Positions 26,204 to 34,596 of a stretch of DNA of 56,352 bases are shown here, in pieces. The position numbers and the translations under genes were made by a program. The notes under the pieces are model-generated. The model had not been told where the DNA came from. It did no database searches and was given only the letters and a program-made list of their open reading frames with translations. Location of the stretch: positions 1-56,352 of the forward strand of contig JAPOIM010000021.1 of the NCBI GenBank assembly GCA_029978905.1, read 5' to 3'. The stretch comes from Planctomycetota bacterium. GTDB taxonomy: Bacteria; Planctomycetota; Planctomycetia; Pirellulales; UBA1268. The first letter of the stretch is position 1; each line of letters starts with the position of its first letter.

Positions 26204-27013
26204 ATGAGGCTTTCCCCCCACCTCCCGCACGGAAGCTCGAGGCACGTGGAGTTCAAAGTCGCTCTCGACGTTTTCGCCGGTCCACTCGACCTGCTGCTCT
26301 ACCTTGTGAAGCGGCACGAGGTGGAGATCGCCGAGGTGCCGCTCTCCAAAATCACCGACGACTTTCTGGTCTACATCGAGGTGCTCGAAGCCCTCGCGAT
26401 CGAGCAGGTCGGTGAGTTTGTGGAACTGGCGAGCGTGCTGCTGGAGATCAAGGCGCGGGCCCTCGTGCCGCGGCCTGAGGAGACCGAGGAACCGGTCGAG
26501 GAGGTGCGGGAGGATCTTGTTCGCCGACTGCTGGAATACAAGCAGTACCGCGATGCAGCCGTGCTCCTCGAGGATCGGGCTCGCCGGCAGGAGCAGCGCT
26601 TTCCGCGGCTCGACACAAGCGACGACCCCGGCCCCGCCCAGCCCCGAGAAGTGGCGTTTGCTGAGGCCCAGGTTTGGGACCTTGTCGCCGCGATGGGGCG
26701 GGTGATGAAAAAGCGGCAGGCGCGGGTGCCTCGGCAGATCATCCACGACGACACACCGATCGAAGTGCACATCGAACGAATCGAAGGCATGCTCTTGGAG
26801 CGACCACAGCTCGCCTTTTCCGAACTGTTTGAAGATGAGATGCCTCGGATGCGAGTGGTAGGTATCTTTCTGGCGATACTTGAACTCGTGCGGCGAGGCC
26901 GCGTGACCACCCGCCAAGAGCAGCTCTTCGACGAGTTGTGGCTCGCACCGCTGAAGCCGGGAGGTCCGCCTGCGGTTGGACTGCACGAGCCACCGCCTGA
27001 AGGAACCCCATGA
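26204..27013 (+). CDS. scpA: segregation and condensation protein A (kleisin)
   Basis: A protein of about 269 residues with the ScpA kleisin signature: FKVALDVFAGPLDLLLYLVK at the N terminus, then the helical VEIAEVPLSKITDDFLVYIE and EFVELASVLLEIKARALVPR. A C-terminal winged helix (RMRVVGIFLAILELVRRGRV) binds the SMC head. Together with ScpB and SMC it condenses and segregates the chromosome; neither partner gene is in the window. The frame opens with TTG at 26177; the ATG at 26204 or a GTG at 26246 just before FKVAL are better candidates. The stop overlaps the next start (ATGA), so translation is coupled to the MBL-fold gene. Confidence 0.93.
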   Translation: MRLSPHLPHGSSRHVEFKVALDVFAGPLDLLLYLVKRHEVEIAEVPLSKITDDFLVYIEVLEALAIEQVGEFVELASVLLEIKARALVPRPEETEEPVEEVREDLVRRLLEYKQYRDAAVLLEDRARRQEQRFPRLDTSDDPGPAQPREVAFAEAQVWDLVAAMGRVMKKRQARVPRQIIHDDTPIEVHIERIEGMLLERPQLAFSELFEDEMPRMRVVGIFLAILELVRRGRVTTRQEQLFDELWLAPLKPGGPPAVGLHEPPPEGTP

Positions 27014-27849
27014 TCGAGAATGCCCCTCTCCGCACACTCACCCACAAGGGACTCACCATCGAGGGGTACTCGCGTGCGGCAGTGCAGAGCTACTGGCGAA
27101 TCCCTGAGCTCAAAATAGGCTTCGATCTCGGCGGGCAGCCCTGGGGCTTCATGGCCACCGGCACCTGGTTTCTCTCGCACACCCACCTCGATCACATCGC
27201 CGCGCTGCCCGTGTATGTGGCCCGCCGGCGGATGATGAAGATGGAGCCGCCAGACATCTACCTTCCCGAGTCGGCGATCGAACCGGTGGGACGGTTGCTC
27301 AGGGCGGTCTCCCGGCTTGATCGCGGTCGGCTCCCGTGCCGGCTGCTCCCGGCGCGGCCCGGCGATGAGATCGAACTTTCTCGCGAGCACGTCGTCACGG
27401 TCTCCTCCACCTGCCACACGATTCCGAGCGTGGGCTATGTGGTGTGGGATCGCAGGCGGAAACTGAAGCATGAGTACCAAGGCTTGCCGGGTGACAAGAT
27501 TCGCGACCTTCGGCTCTCAGGCGTGGACGTCACGCATGAAATCCGGGCGCCCCTCGTCGCGTATTTGGGTGACAGTGCGCCCGAAGGTCTCGACCGCTGC
27601 CCAGCGATGTACGAGGCGATGATCTTGATCACGGAGATGACGTTCGTGGCTCGCAGCCACCGCCGAGACAAGATCCACAAGTACGGCCACATCCATCTCG
27701 ACGACATCCTCGAGCGACGTGACCGGTTTCGCAATGAGGTGATCGTGGCGACGCACTACTCGACGCGGTACACCGACGAGCGGATCCGCCGGGTCATCGC
27801 CAAGCGGGTGCCCGACATGCTCGACGGACGTCTTCACGTATGGCTGTGA
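27010..27849 (+). CDS. RNase Z-like metallo-beta-lactamase-fold protein
   Basis: A 279-residue MBL-fold protein. The metal-binding motif HTHLDH is at residues 57-62 (FLSHTHLDHIAALPVYVARR); further ligands are His in SSTCHTIPSVGYVV, the Asp in AYLGDSAPEG, and a C-terminal His in VIVATHYSTRY, an order like RNase Z. RNase Z enzymes trim tRNA 3' ends, but in this branch the flexible arm of canonical RNase Z is not evident, so a nuclease or other hydrolase role is plausible and unproven. It overlaps scpA by four bases and hemW by ten. Confidence 0.85.
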   Translation: MIENAPLRTLTHKGLTIEGYSRAAVQSYWRIPELKIGFDLGGQPWGFMATGTWFLSHTHLDHIAALPVYVARRRMMKMEPPDIYLPESAIEPVGRLLRAVSRLDRGRLPCRLLPARPGDEIELSREHVVTVSSTCHTIPSVGYVVWDRRRKLKHEYQGLPGDKIRDLRLSGVDVTHEIRAPLVAYLGDSAPEGLDRCPAMYEAMILITEMTFVARSHRRDKIHKYGHIHLDDILERRDRFRNEVIVATHYSTRYTDERIRRVIAKRVPDMLDGRLHVWL

Positions 27850-28973
27850 GCAAGCCGGTCCGCTCGGCGTATGTGCATGTGCCATTCTGCAGACATCGTT
27901 GTGGGTACTGTGACTTCGCCCTCGTCGCTGGCCGGGATGATTTGATTGGTCGCTATCTCGAGGCTCTTGCCCGCGAACTCGCGCGGCTGGAATCGCCCCT
28001 GACGCTCGACACCCTCTACCTCGGCGGCGGCACGCCATCGCACCTCGGAGGAGCACGCCTGCGTGAACTGTTTGGGCTGCTTCGCCACGGGCTACACCTG
28101 CAGGAAGGGGCGGAAGTCACCCTTGAGGCGAACCCGCTGGATGTGACGGATGAGCTTGTCTCGGCGGCGCGTGACTGCGGCGTGACGCGGGTGAGTCTTG
28201 GCAGCCAGTCGCTCGATGCTGCCACGCTCCGTGCGCTCGACCGTGATCATGCGCCTGCGGATGTGGAGCGTGCGGTGGAACGGTTGGCCGCTGCGGGCTT
28301 CGCGATCAGCCTCGACGTGATGACCGCAGCTCCAGGGCAGTCGCTGGCTGGGGTCGATCGCGATCTTGAAGCGGCGGCTCGGCTTGGGCCGGCACATGTC
28401 TCCGTCTACTGTCTGACGTGGGAGAAGGGAACGGCCTTCGAGACGCAGCGATCCAAGGGCGTGCTTAAGCCCGTTGCGGAGGGGCTCGAGCGTGCGATGT
28501 TTGAACGCGCCATCGACTGTTTGACGGCCGCTGGCTACGAACACTACGAAGTGTCGAACTTCGCCAAGCCGGGTCATCGCTGTCGCCACAACGAGGCGTA
28601 CTGGGCGGTTGAGCCGTGGGAGGCGTTTGGCCCTGGGGCTGCCAGGTTTGATGGACGCACCCGCCGGACGAATCATCGCAGCACCACCACTTGGATCAAA
28701 CGCATGCTCGCCGGCGAGGATCCTGTGGCCGACGTCGATGCCATGTCAGACGAGGAGGCGGCACGCGAACGGCTCGTGGTTGGGTTGCGGCGGCGGCGCG
28801 GCGTGTCGTATGCCGACTTCGAGTTGGCGTGCGGTGTGAGCCCTCGCGACTTGGCAGGCCGCGCCATCGACCGCTGGATTGCCCAGGGCCTCGCCGCCGA
28901 AGACGCGGGGCGGCTGTGGCTCACCCGTGAAGGCCTGCTCGTGTCCGACGCGCTTTGGGCCGAGGTGCTCTAG
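27840..28973 (+). CDS. hemW: radical SAM protein, HemW heme chaperone-like
   Basis: A 377-residue radical SAM protein of the oxygen-independent coproporphyrinogen oxidase-like group. AYVHVPFCRHRCGYCDFALV carries the CxxxCxxC cluster motif (Cys17, Cys21, Cys24); TLYLGGGTPSHL and RVSLGSQSLDAATLRALDRD are typical SAM-binding and core elements, and the C-terminal HemW domain (GPGAARFDGRTRRTNH) is present. The group is now regarded mostly as heme chaperones (HemW) rather than HemN oxidases, and the single N-terminal cysteine triplet fits this. It is the last gene of the scpA-MBL-hemW unit and overlaps the convergent pntB end by four bases. Confidence 0.92.
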   Translation: MAVSKPVRSAYVHVPFCRHRCGYCDFALVAGRDDLIGRYLEALARELARLESPLTLDTLYLGGGTPSHLGGARLRELFGLLRHGLHLQEGAEVTLEANPLDVTDELVSAARDCGVTRVSLGSQSLDAATLRALDRDHAPADVERAVERLAAAGFAISLDVMTAAPGQSLAGVDRDLEAAARLGPAHVSVYCLTWEKGTAFETQRSKGVLKPVAEGLERAMFERAIDCLTAAGYEHYEVSNFAKPGHRCRHNEAYWAVEPWEAFGPGAARFDGRTRRTNHRSTTTWIKRMLAGEDPVADVDAMSDEEAARERLVVGLRRRRGVSYADFELACGVSPRDLAGRAIDRWIAQGLAAEDAGRLWLTREGLLVSDALWAEVL

Positions 28974-30424
28974 CTGCTCTGGATCGCCGTCGTCAGGTCG
29001 AGGATCGCCTTCTTGCCGTCGGCGAAATACATCAACGTGTTGTCGGCGGCAAAGAGCGGGTTCGGAATCCCCGCAAACCCAGGGGAGAGCGAACGCTTCA
29101 CGACGACCACGGTGCGGGCCTTGTCGACGTCGAGAATCGGCATCCCTGCAATCGGACTTGATGGGTCGGTGCGGGCCGAAGGATTCACCACGTCGTTGGC
29201 TCCGATCACGATCGCCACATCCGTTTCGGCAAACGCGGGATTGATGTCGTCCATCTCCCGCAGCTTTTCGTAGGGGACGTCGGCCTCGGCAAGCAGCACG
29301 TTCATGTGGCCAGGCATGCGGCCGGCGACTGGGTGGATCGCGTATTCCACCTGGCAGCCCCGAGCTTCAAGCACATCCGACAACTCGCGGACCGCATGCT
29401 GGGCTTGGGCCACGGCGAGCCCGTACCCGGGCACGATCACGACCCGGTCGGCACCTTCGAGGATCATGGCGATCTCCTCGGCACCCGCACTCTTAATCTT
29501 CCCGGCATACACCTCATCGCTGTCGGCGACTGCGGTGGTGCCTAGTCCGCCGAAGAGCACGCCCACGAGCGAACGGTTCATCGCGTCACACATGATCGCG
29601 GTGAGAATCAGGCCGCTCGCGCCCACGAGGCTACCGGCGATGACGAGCACCGAGTTATCGATCACGAACCCGGCTGCCGCTGCGGCGAGGCCGGAGTAGC
29701 TGTTGAGCAGGCAGATCACCACAGGCATGTCGGCGCCACCGATGGGGAGCGTCAGTGTGCAGCCCAGCACGCTTCCCACGGCGACGAGGAGCCAGAAAAA
29801 GAGGGCCTGGTCTGGCTTGACGCAAACGGCGATCAGCAGCCCCACCAAGGCCACGGCGAGTGTGGCGTTGATCCAGTGTCGACGTGGATCGGTCCAGGCC
29901 TTCTTGAACTGTTTGAGTTCTTCAAGCTTGCCGAAGGCCACCAAACTGCCGAACAGCGTGACGCCACCGATCAGTCCCGTGAGGGCAGTGGCGATCGCAA
30001 ACTGCGACCATGGGGCGAGGCTGGCGATCGCGGCAGGATCGGGCGTCTCGCCACGGCTTGAGGCGATGGTGCTCGCGAGTTCGGCGCCTGCGACGAGCGC
30101 GGAGGCAGCCCCACCAAAGCCGTTGAGCAGGGCCACCATCTGAGGCATGCCTGTCATCGGGTACCGCAAGGCCATCGTGGCCCCGATGCTGCCGCCAATC
30201 GCAGCTGCGACGCCGATCAGGATCAGCGGCCAGGCACCTTCGGCCGCCACTGCTCCGGTGACCTTGGGGTCAAAGCAGGCGGCGAGGATGGCGATGGCCA
30301 TGCCAGCAGCACCGATCGCATTGCCACGGACGGCGGTACGGGGACCGCTCATCTGCTTAAAGGCCACGATGAACAGCATCGAGGCGGCGAGGTAGGCGAG
30401 GTTGATCCAGGCGTGGCTCGTCAT
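28970..30424 (-). CDS. pntB: NAD(P) transhydrogenase subunit beta
   Basis: A 484-residue inner-membrane subunit of proton-translocating transhydrogenase, which drives hydride transfer from NADH to NADP+ with the proton gradient. About eight or nine membrane segments occupy the N-terminal 270 residues (GLIGGVTLFGSLVAFGKLEE, LPIGGADMPVVICLLNSYSG). The C-terminal NADP-binding domain III begins near residue 310 (VIVPGYGLAVAQAQHAVREL) and ends VVKRSLSPGFAGIPNPLF, the classic domain III loops. Last gene of the pntAa-pntAb-pntB unit. Confidence 0.97.
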   Translation of the reverse strand: MTSHAWINLAYLAASMLFIVAFKQMSGPRTAVRGNAIGAAGMAIAILAACFDPKVTGAVAAEGAWPLILIGVAAAIGGSIGATMALRYPMTGMPQMVALLNGFGGAASALVAGAELASTIASSRGETPDPAAIASLAPWSQFAIATALTGLIGGVTLFGSLVAFGKLEELKQFKKAWTDPRRHWINATLAVALVGLLIAVCVKPDQALFFWLLVAVGSVLGCTLTLPIGGADMPVVICLLNSYSGLAAAAAGFVIDNSVLVIAGSLVGASGLILTAIMCDAMNRSLVGVLFGGLGTTAVADSDEVYAGKIKSAGAEEIAMILEGADRVVIVPGYGLAVAQAQHAVRELSDVLEARGCQVEYAIHPVAGRMPGHMNVLLAEADVPYEKLREMDDINPAFAETDVAIVIGANDVVNPSARTDPSSPIAGMPILDVDKARTVVVVKRSLSPGFAGIPNPLFAADNTLMYFADGKKAILDLTTAIQSS

Positions 30425-30483
30425 GAGGGCTTTCGTGCGGGAGAGAGGCTTGGGCGTGGCGTGGGACGCGAGTCGTTTCGGCG

Positions 30484-30834
30484 TTACTTCTTTTTCGGAT
30501 TGAACATCTGCAGCATGCGGGCCGTCACGACGAAGCCGCCGACCACATTGATCATCGCCAGCGTGGTCGCCAGGAAGCCGAGCACGGTGCCGGCGGTGGA
30601 GGCCAGGCTGGCCGTCGCCACCAGCGCTCCTACGGCCGTCACGCCGGAGATCGCGTTGGAGCCGCTGGTGAGGGGCGTGTGGAGCCGCTGTGGGACTTTG
30701 GTGATCACTTCAAATCCCACCCACATCGCCAGCAAAAACACGGTCAGGAGGCGGACGAACCGGGAAAAAGCATCTTCGCCTCCGGCTGGGAGGGCGGCCG
30801 TGTCGGCGAGCAACGTCGCGAGCATCGTGGGCAT
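30484..30834 (-). CDS. pntAb: NAD(P) transhydrogenase subunit alpha part 2 (membrane domain)
   Basis: A 116-residue membrane protein with about three segments: FVRLLTVFLLAMWVGFEVIT, ITAV/VGALVATASLASTAGTVL and LGFLATTLAMINVVGGFVVT. It corresponds to the C-terminal membrane domain that is fused to PntA in E. coli but separate in split transhydrogenases. It lies between pntAa and pntB with gaps of 84 and 59 bases. The KVPQRLHTPLTSGSNAISG loop is the characteristic conserved part. Confidence 0.95.
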   Translation of the reverse strand: MPTMLATLLADTAALPAGGEDAFSRFVRLLTVFLLAMWVGFEVITKVPQRLHTPLTSGSNAISGVTAVGALVATASLASTAGTVLGFLATTLAMINVVGGFVVTARMLQMFNPKKK

Positions 30835-30918
30835 GAGGGTGGCCTTGGAGGGGGGATCGTCAGGTCGGTTGGTTGTGGGTGAGCGAGGAACGGGAGCCTG
30901 TCGCCGAGAGCCTTGAGG

Positions 30919-32103
30919 TCACACCGTGGCAGGTTGGCTGGGCTCTGCTTGGATCGGCGGAAGGCCCGCGGCCTCGCGCACGCGGCTGTGCACGAGTTGG
31001 CCGCCACGGGCCACCAGCGTGTCGCGGCAGATTTCGTCCTCGAGCGCGATCTCGGGCAGCCCAAGTTTGAGCAGGTGCAGCAGATAGGTGGAAATGTTGC
31101 GGGCGTAGAGTTGGCTTGTGTGGAACGGCACATCGCTGGCGAGATTGGTCGGCCCCATGATCGTGACCCCATCGACGACGACCGTCTCTCCCGGCACAGT
31201 CGCTTCGCAGTTACCGCCCCTTTCAGCAGCGAGGTCGACGACCACGCTTCCGGCACGCATCTTCGACACCGCATCGCGTGTGACGAGGATCGGGGCAGCT
31301 TTTCCGGGGATGGCCGCGGTGGATACGACGATGTCGCTCTCGGCGACGATGCGGCCGAGCTGCTCGCGTTGACGGGCGTAGAAGTCTTCGCCCATGGCTT
31401 TGGCGTAGCCACCTGCCGTTTCGCTGCTGCCGGTTTCCAGGTCGAGTTCCACGAACTTCGCCCCGAGGCTCTGGACCTGCTCCTTCACTGCCGGTCGCAC
31501 GTCGTAGGCCTGCACCTGGCCGCCGAGACGCTTGGCGGTGGCGATCGCCTGGAGACCAGCCACCCCCGCCCCCAGGATCAGCACTTTTGATGCGGTGATC
31601 GTGCCGGCGGCGGTGGTCATCATCGGCACCACGCGAGGGAGCGCCGTCGCGGCGAGGAGCACGGCGCGGTAGCCCGCGATGTTGGCCATGCTAGAGAGCA
31701 CGTCCATGCTCTGCGCTCGCGTGATGCGGGGCACGAGTTCGAGGGCGAAGAGCGTCACTCCCCGGTCGGCGGCCTCCTGGCAGGCCTGCGGGTGTGAGAG
31801 CGGGTCGCACGAGCCGATGAGGATCTGCCCCTCGCGAAGGCGGCACAGGTCAGACGCCCAGCCGGAGCCCCCAGCTCCGCAGGTGCGGACCGCAAGCAGG
31901 CAGTCTGCTGCAAAGACCTCATCGCGCGTGGCGATCGTGGCGCCAGCTTCGCGGTAGGCCTCGTCGGTGAAGCCCGCGGACGTGCCGGCGCCCGCCTCCA
32001 ACACAACCTCCACGCCTGCCTTTACCAGCGGCTTGACGGCCGCGGGAACCAGGGCCACGCGACGCTCGTCTGGGAAACTTTCCTTGGCGACGGCTACTTT
32101 CAT
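30919..32103 (-). CDS. pntAa: NAD(P) transhydrogenase subunit alpha part 1 (NAD-binding domain)
   Basis: A 394-residue soluble subunit holding domain I of transhydrogenase, which binds NAD(H). The N terminus (MKVAVAKESFPDERRVALVP) and the Rossmann motif VLILGAGVAGLQAIATAKRL are shared with alanine dehydrogenase; domain I-specific loops DVRPAVKEQVQSLGAKFVEL and the mobile loop region YAKAMGEDFYARQREQL follow. The frame is open upstream to 32970, antisense to rplM, which is artefactual; the ATG at 32103 begins the conserved sequence. First gene of the operon, divergent from rplM across a 369-base gap. Confidence 0.96.
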   Translation of the reverse strand: MKVAVAKESFPDERRVALVPAAVKPLVKAGVEVVLEAGAGTSAGFTDEAYREAGATIATRDEVFAADCLLAVRTCGAGGSGWASDLCRLREGQILIGSCDPLSHPQACQEAADRGVTLFALELVPRITRAQSMDVLSSMANIAGYRAVLLAATALPRVVPMMTTAAGTITASKVLILGAGVAGLQAIATAKRLGGQVQAYDVRPAVKEQVQSLGAKFVELDLETGSSETAGGYAKAMGEDFYARQREQLGRIVAESDIVVSTAAIPGKAAPILVTRDAVSKMRAGSVVVDLAAERGGNCEATVPGETVVVDGVTIMGPTNLASDVPFHTSQLYARNISTYLLHLLKLGLPEIALEDEICRDTLVARGGQLVHSRVREAAGLPPIQAEPSQPATV

Positions 32104-32472
32104 AGGATCTGCGACAGCTCGAGGGGGCGGTGGAGAGGGGCACGTGTCCGACGAGTGTCGTCGGCAGAGGTCTGGAGGGCAACCACGCCTGGGGCGCGGG
32201 AAGTCAACTTTTTCGGCGAAGACGCCGAGAAAACCCCTGGGGGTTGCCGCGACTTCCCGGGAATCGGCTGCGGAAACGCCGTGTGAGGCAGGCGAGGCTT
32301 GTGGCCGACGATTGGCCCTGTTACTCTTCGGGGCTCGCGGGAGAAGCGCCTCATGCCGCCCTCGCGATGAATTCCGGAAACGCAGCAGCCAGCCGAGCGT
32401 TGGGGCAGTGTTTCCGTGTGCATGATGGCTGCCAAGACACAATTCGCGTACCAGACACGAGTAACAGACCAG
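32104..32472. other. divergent intergenic region between pntAa and rplM
   Basis: A 369-base gap without a credible gene. It must hold promoters for both directions, but no confident -35/-10 pair was recognised. Its main content is the folded element at 32197-32259, described separately. Shorter inverted repeats (for example TCGCG and CGCGA around 32333-32367) occur further toward rplM. If rplM starts instead at 32425, the gap shrinks by 48 bases. Confidence 0.6.
32197..32259 (+). ncRNA. three-way-junction RNA in the rplM leader (candidate autoregulatory element)
   Basis: An outer stem of nine pairs, CGGGAAGTC (32197-32205) with GACTTCCCG (32251-32259), encloses two hairpins. The first pairs 32209-32218 with 32223-32232 around an AAGA tetraloop, ten pairs including one U-G. 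The second pairs 32232/3-32236 with 32241-32245 around a four-base loop. The U-G pair works only in the plus-strand RNA, which points to the rplM transcript. It is not followed by a T run, so it is not an ordinary terminator. Ribosomal protein L13 represses its own mRNA through a leader in other phyla; this would be a different structure. Confidence 0.5.
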
Positions 32473-32919
32473 ATGATTTCCACCGCCAAGACCTACATGG
32501 CCAAGCCAGGCGAAGTCGAGCAGCGATGGTGGCTTGTTGACGCCGCCGGCCTGCGTGTGGGGCGGCTCGCCAGTGAACTGGCGATGGTGCTCATGGGAAA
32601 GCACCGGCCCACCTACACCCCGCATGTCGACACCGGCGACTTTATCGTCGTCATCAACGCCGACAAGGTGGAGTTTGGCGGGGCAAAGTGGGAGCAGAAG
32701 GTTTACACTTGGTATACGGGCTATAACGGTCTGCGGAGTGAAACGGCTGGCGAGCGGCTTGACCGACGTCCGGAACTTATCCTCCAGGAAGCCGTTCGGC
32801 GGATGCTGCCGAAAAACAAGCTCGGCCGGGTCATGCTGTCCAAGTTGAAGGTGTACGCTGGTGCGGAGCATCCGCACGCGTCGCAGCAGCCCCAGGTCCG
32901 GGAAATCAAAGGTCGCTGA
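32473..32919 (+). CDS. rplM: 50S ribosomal protein L13
   Basis: A 148-residue large-subunit protein. Family motifs: WLVDAAGLRVGRLASELAMV near the N terminus, GKHRPTYTPHVDTGDFIVVI, YTWYTGYNGLRSETAGERLD, AVRRMLPKNKLGRVMLSKLK and YAGAEHPHASQQPQ at the end. Starts at 32416, 32425 and 32473 are in frame; 32473 fits the usual short N terminus, but none has a strong ribosome site. It is followed by rpsI, the common L13-S9 pair, although 169 bases separate them here. Confidence 0.96.
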   Translation: MISTAKTYMAKPGEVEQRWWLVDAAGLRVGRLASELAMVLMGKHRPTYTPHVDTGDFIVVINADKVEFGGAKWEQKVYTWYTGYNGLRSETAGERLDRRPELILQEAVRRMLPKNKLGRVMLSKLKVYAGAEHPHASQQPQVREIKGR

Positions 32920-33088
32920 GCCGGGCTTTGCGTGCGTAAGAGGTGGCTGGGGCGCCTTTCTAGCATGCACGGGCTCGAAAACGGGCGACAGTTGATTCCG
33001 CTCAAAGTTTTGTCACAACACACAAGAGAACGGTCAGCCGGAGAGCGACTGCTCACGGCAACGTAAGAGACGACGAGGATTCACGACG

Positions 33089-33493
33089 ATGGCGACGGCG
33101 ACAGCATCAGGCGAAGTGATCGCGACCGGACGACGCAAGTCGGCGGTGGCACGGGTGCGAGTCAAGAGTGGCACCGGCCAGATTGTGGTCAACGGACGTC
33201 CCATCGACGAGTATTTTCCTTCCATCAAAGACCGGGTGCAGGTGTCGGGCGTGCTCTCGCACGTTGGGCACGCCGCTGATCTCGACATCCGCATCCGCGT
33301 GGATGGGGGTGGCACGGCTGGTCAGGCGGGGGCGTGCCGTTTGGGCGTGGCCCGTGCCATCAAGATTCTCGATACCGAGGCTTCTGAGCCACTGCGTGCT
33401 GCAGGCATGCTGACCCGTGATGGTCGCATGAAGGAGCGAAAGAAGTACGGCCTGCGTGGTGCTCGTCGCGGTACTCAGTTCTCCAAGCGTTAG
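33089..33493 (+). CDS. rpsI: 30S ribosomal protein S9
   Basis: A 134-residue small-subunit protein. It has the family pattern TGRRKSAVARVRVKSGTGQI, GGGTAGQAGACRLGVARAI and the basic C-terminal tail KKYGLRGARRGTQFSKR, whose last residues reach the P-site tRNA in the ribosome. The ATG is preceded by GAGG at about nine bases. It is downstream of rplM on the same strand and is followed by a strong inverted repeat at 33534-33550. Confidence 0.97.
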   Translation: MATATASGEVIATGRRKSAVARVRVKSGTGQIVVNGRPIDEYFPSIKDRVQVSGVLSHVGHAADLDIRIRVDGGGTAGQAGACRLGVARAIKILDTEASEPLRAAGMLTRDGRMKERKKYGLRGARRGTQFSKR

Positions 33494-33533
33494 TTTCTCG
33501 CCGACGCTTCACGAGTTCCGGTCTGTGCCTGCT

Positions 33534-33550
33534 GCGGTTGTTACAACCGC
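33534..33550. terminator. perfect inverted repeat after rpsI
   Basis: GCGGTTG-tta-CAACCGC, seven-base perfect arms with a three-base loop, 41 bases after the rpsI stop. It could be a stem-loop terminator for rplM-rpsI, but no T run follows (the next bases are tctgaccg). As a 17-base palindrome it could equally be a protein-binding site for the downstream Gly/Met-rich gene. Confidence 0.4.
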
Positions 33551-33717
33551 TCTGACCGTTTCATGCGGATTTCCGGTTATTTCGCCGGATCGGCACAGGC
33601 ATCATTCTGTTTCGTGGTCTATGTTTGCTTCAGACGTGATGCCGAAGCGATACTCGAGGCACGGTGGCTGCGCTCGAAAGACTACGGCAGGTGGCCGAGC
33701 TGAAGGAGAACTCAGAC

Positions 33718-34596
33718 ATGGCGTCAAACAGTGTGCGACAGAATCTTCCGCGGCGGCAGCTGCTCGCTGGCGGTTGCGGAGCAGGATTGCTGCTGCCGCT
33801 GATCGGTGGCATGGCCCGTGCGGCGGAGGCTCGCCCCGCGTCTGCTCGCGGCGTTTCGGCCGCTCCGATCGCCGACGTGCTTCAGGCTGAGGCCGAGAAG
33901 CTTGTCGAAGTGAAATACATCCCAAACGACTCGCGTTCGGCGCAGATCGTTGTCAAGAATGTGTCTGACCGACCAGTGACCCTGCGGCTTCCCGCCTCCT
34001 TTGTTGGCGTGCCAGTCCTCGCCCAGATGGGAATGGGGATGGGCGGCATGGGTGGCGGCATGGGTGGCGGCATGGGCGGATTTGGGAACGGCGGCATCGG
34101 CGGCGGCGGCGGGCAAATGACCGGCGGCGGCGGTGGCATGGGTATGGGCGGTATGGGTGGCATGGGCGGTGGCATGGGGGGCATGGGAGGCATGGGAATG
34201 GGCGGTGGCGCCTTCTCCGTTCCTCCGGAGAGAACCCGGGTGGCCAAGGTCCAGACCGTCTGCTTGGAATATGCCAAGGACGAACCCAACCCGCGGATGA
34301 CCTACCGTATGGAGCGGGTGGATACCGTCTCGAGCGATCCGAAGATCGCGCTGATCCTCGAGAGCCTTGGGCTTGGCCAGCTCTCGCAGAAAGTCGCTCA
34401 GGCTGCGGCCTGGCACATTGCCAACGGACTGACCTGGCAGCAGCTGGCTGCAGAAACGATCGACCATCTCGTCGGTGCCGATGAGCCGTTCTTCACGCCA
34501 GCCGAGTTGGCCGCCGCATCGCGCGTGGTCGCTCGTGTCGAAGAGTTGGTGGGTGGCGCCTCGGGCTACACCGTGTCCCCTGGAGATCAGGGCTGA
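33718..34596 (+). CDS. exported protein with a Gly/Met-rich insertion, function unknown
   Basis: A 292-residue protein. The N terminus has a twin arginine in [20 protein letters not shown], suggesting Tat export, with cleavage near residue 35. A beta-rich domain (about 60-102) is interrupted by a run of about 60 residues made almost only of Gly and Met (104-164) and resumes at [20 protein letters not shown]. The C-terminal part is helical and contains [24 protein letters not shown] at eight bases decides the start at 33718. No catalytic motif was recognised. Its end overlaps the convergent DUF1559 gene by ten bases. Confidence 0.85.
   Translation: MASNSVRQNLPRRQLLAGGCGAGLLLPLIGGMARAAEARPASARGVSAAPIADVLQAEAEKLVEVKYIPNDSRSAQIVVKNVSDRPVTLRLPASFVGVPVLAQMGMGMGGMGGGMGGGMGGFGNGGIGGGGGQMTGGGGGMGMGGMGGMGGGMGGMGGMGMGGGAFSVPPERTRVAKVQTVCLEYAKDEPNPRMTYRMERVDTVSSDPKIALILESLGLGQLSQKVAQAAAWHIANGLTWQQLAAETIDHLVGADEPFFTPAELAAASRVVARVEELVGGASGYTVSPGDQG

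Noticed and set aside
32104..32970. N-terminal extension of pntAa across the intergenic region and rplM
   Set aside because: The conserved transhydrogenase N terminus begins at 32103; the extension is antisense to rplM.
34024..34206. Repetitive GGC/ATG-rich DNA that could suggest a CRISPR or satellite
   Set aside because: It is in-frame Gly/Met coding sequence without fixed-length repeats and spacers.
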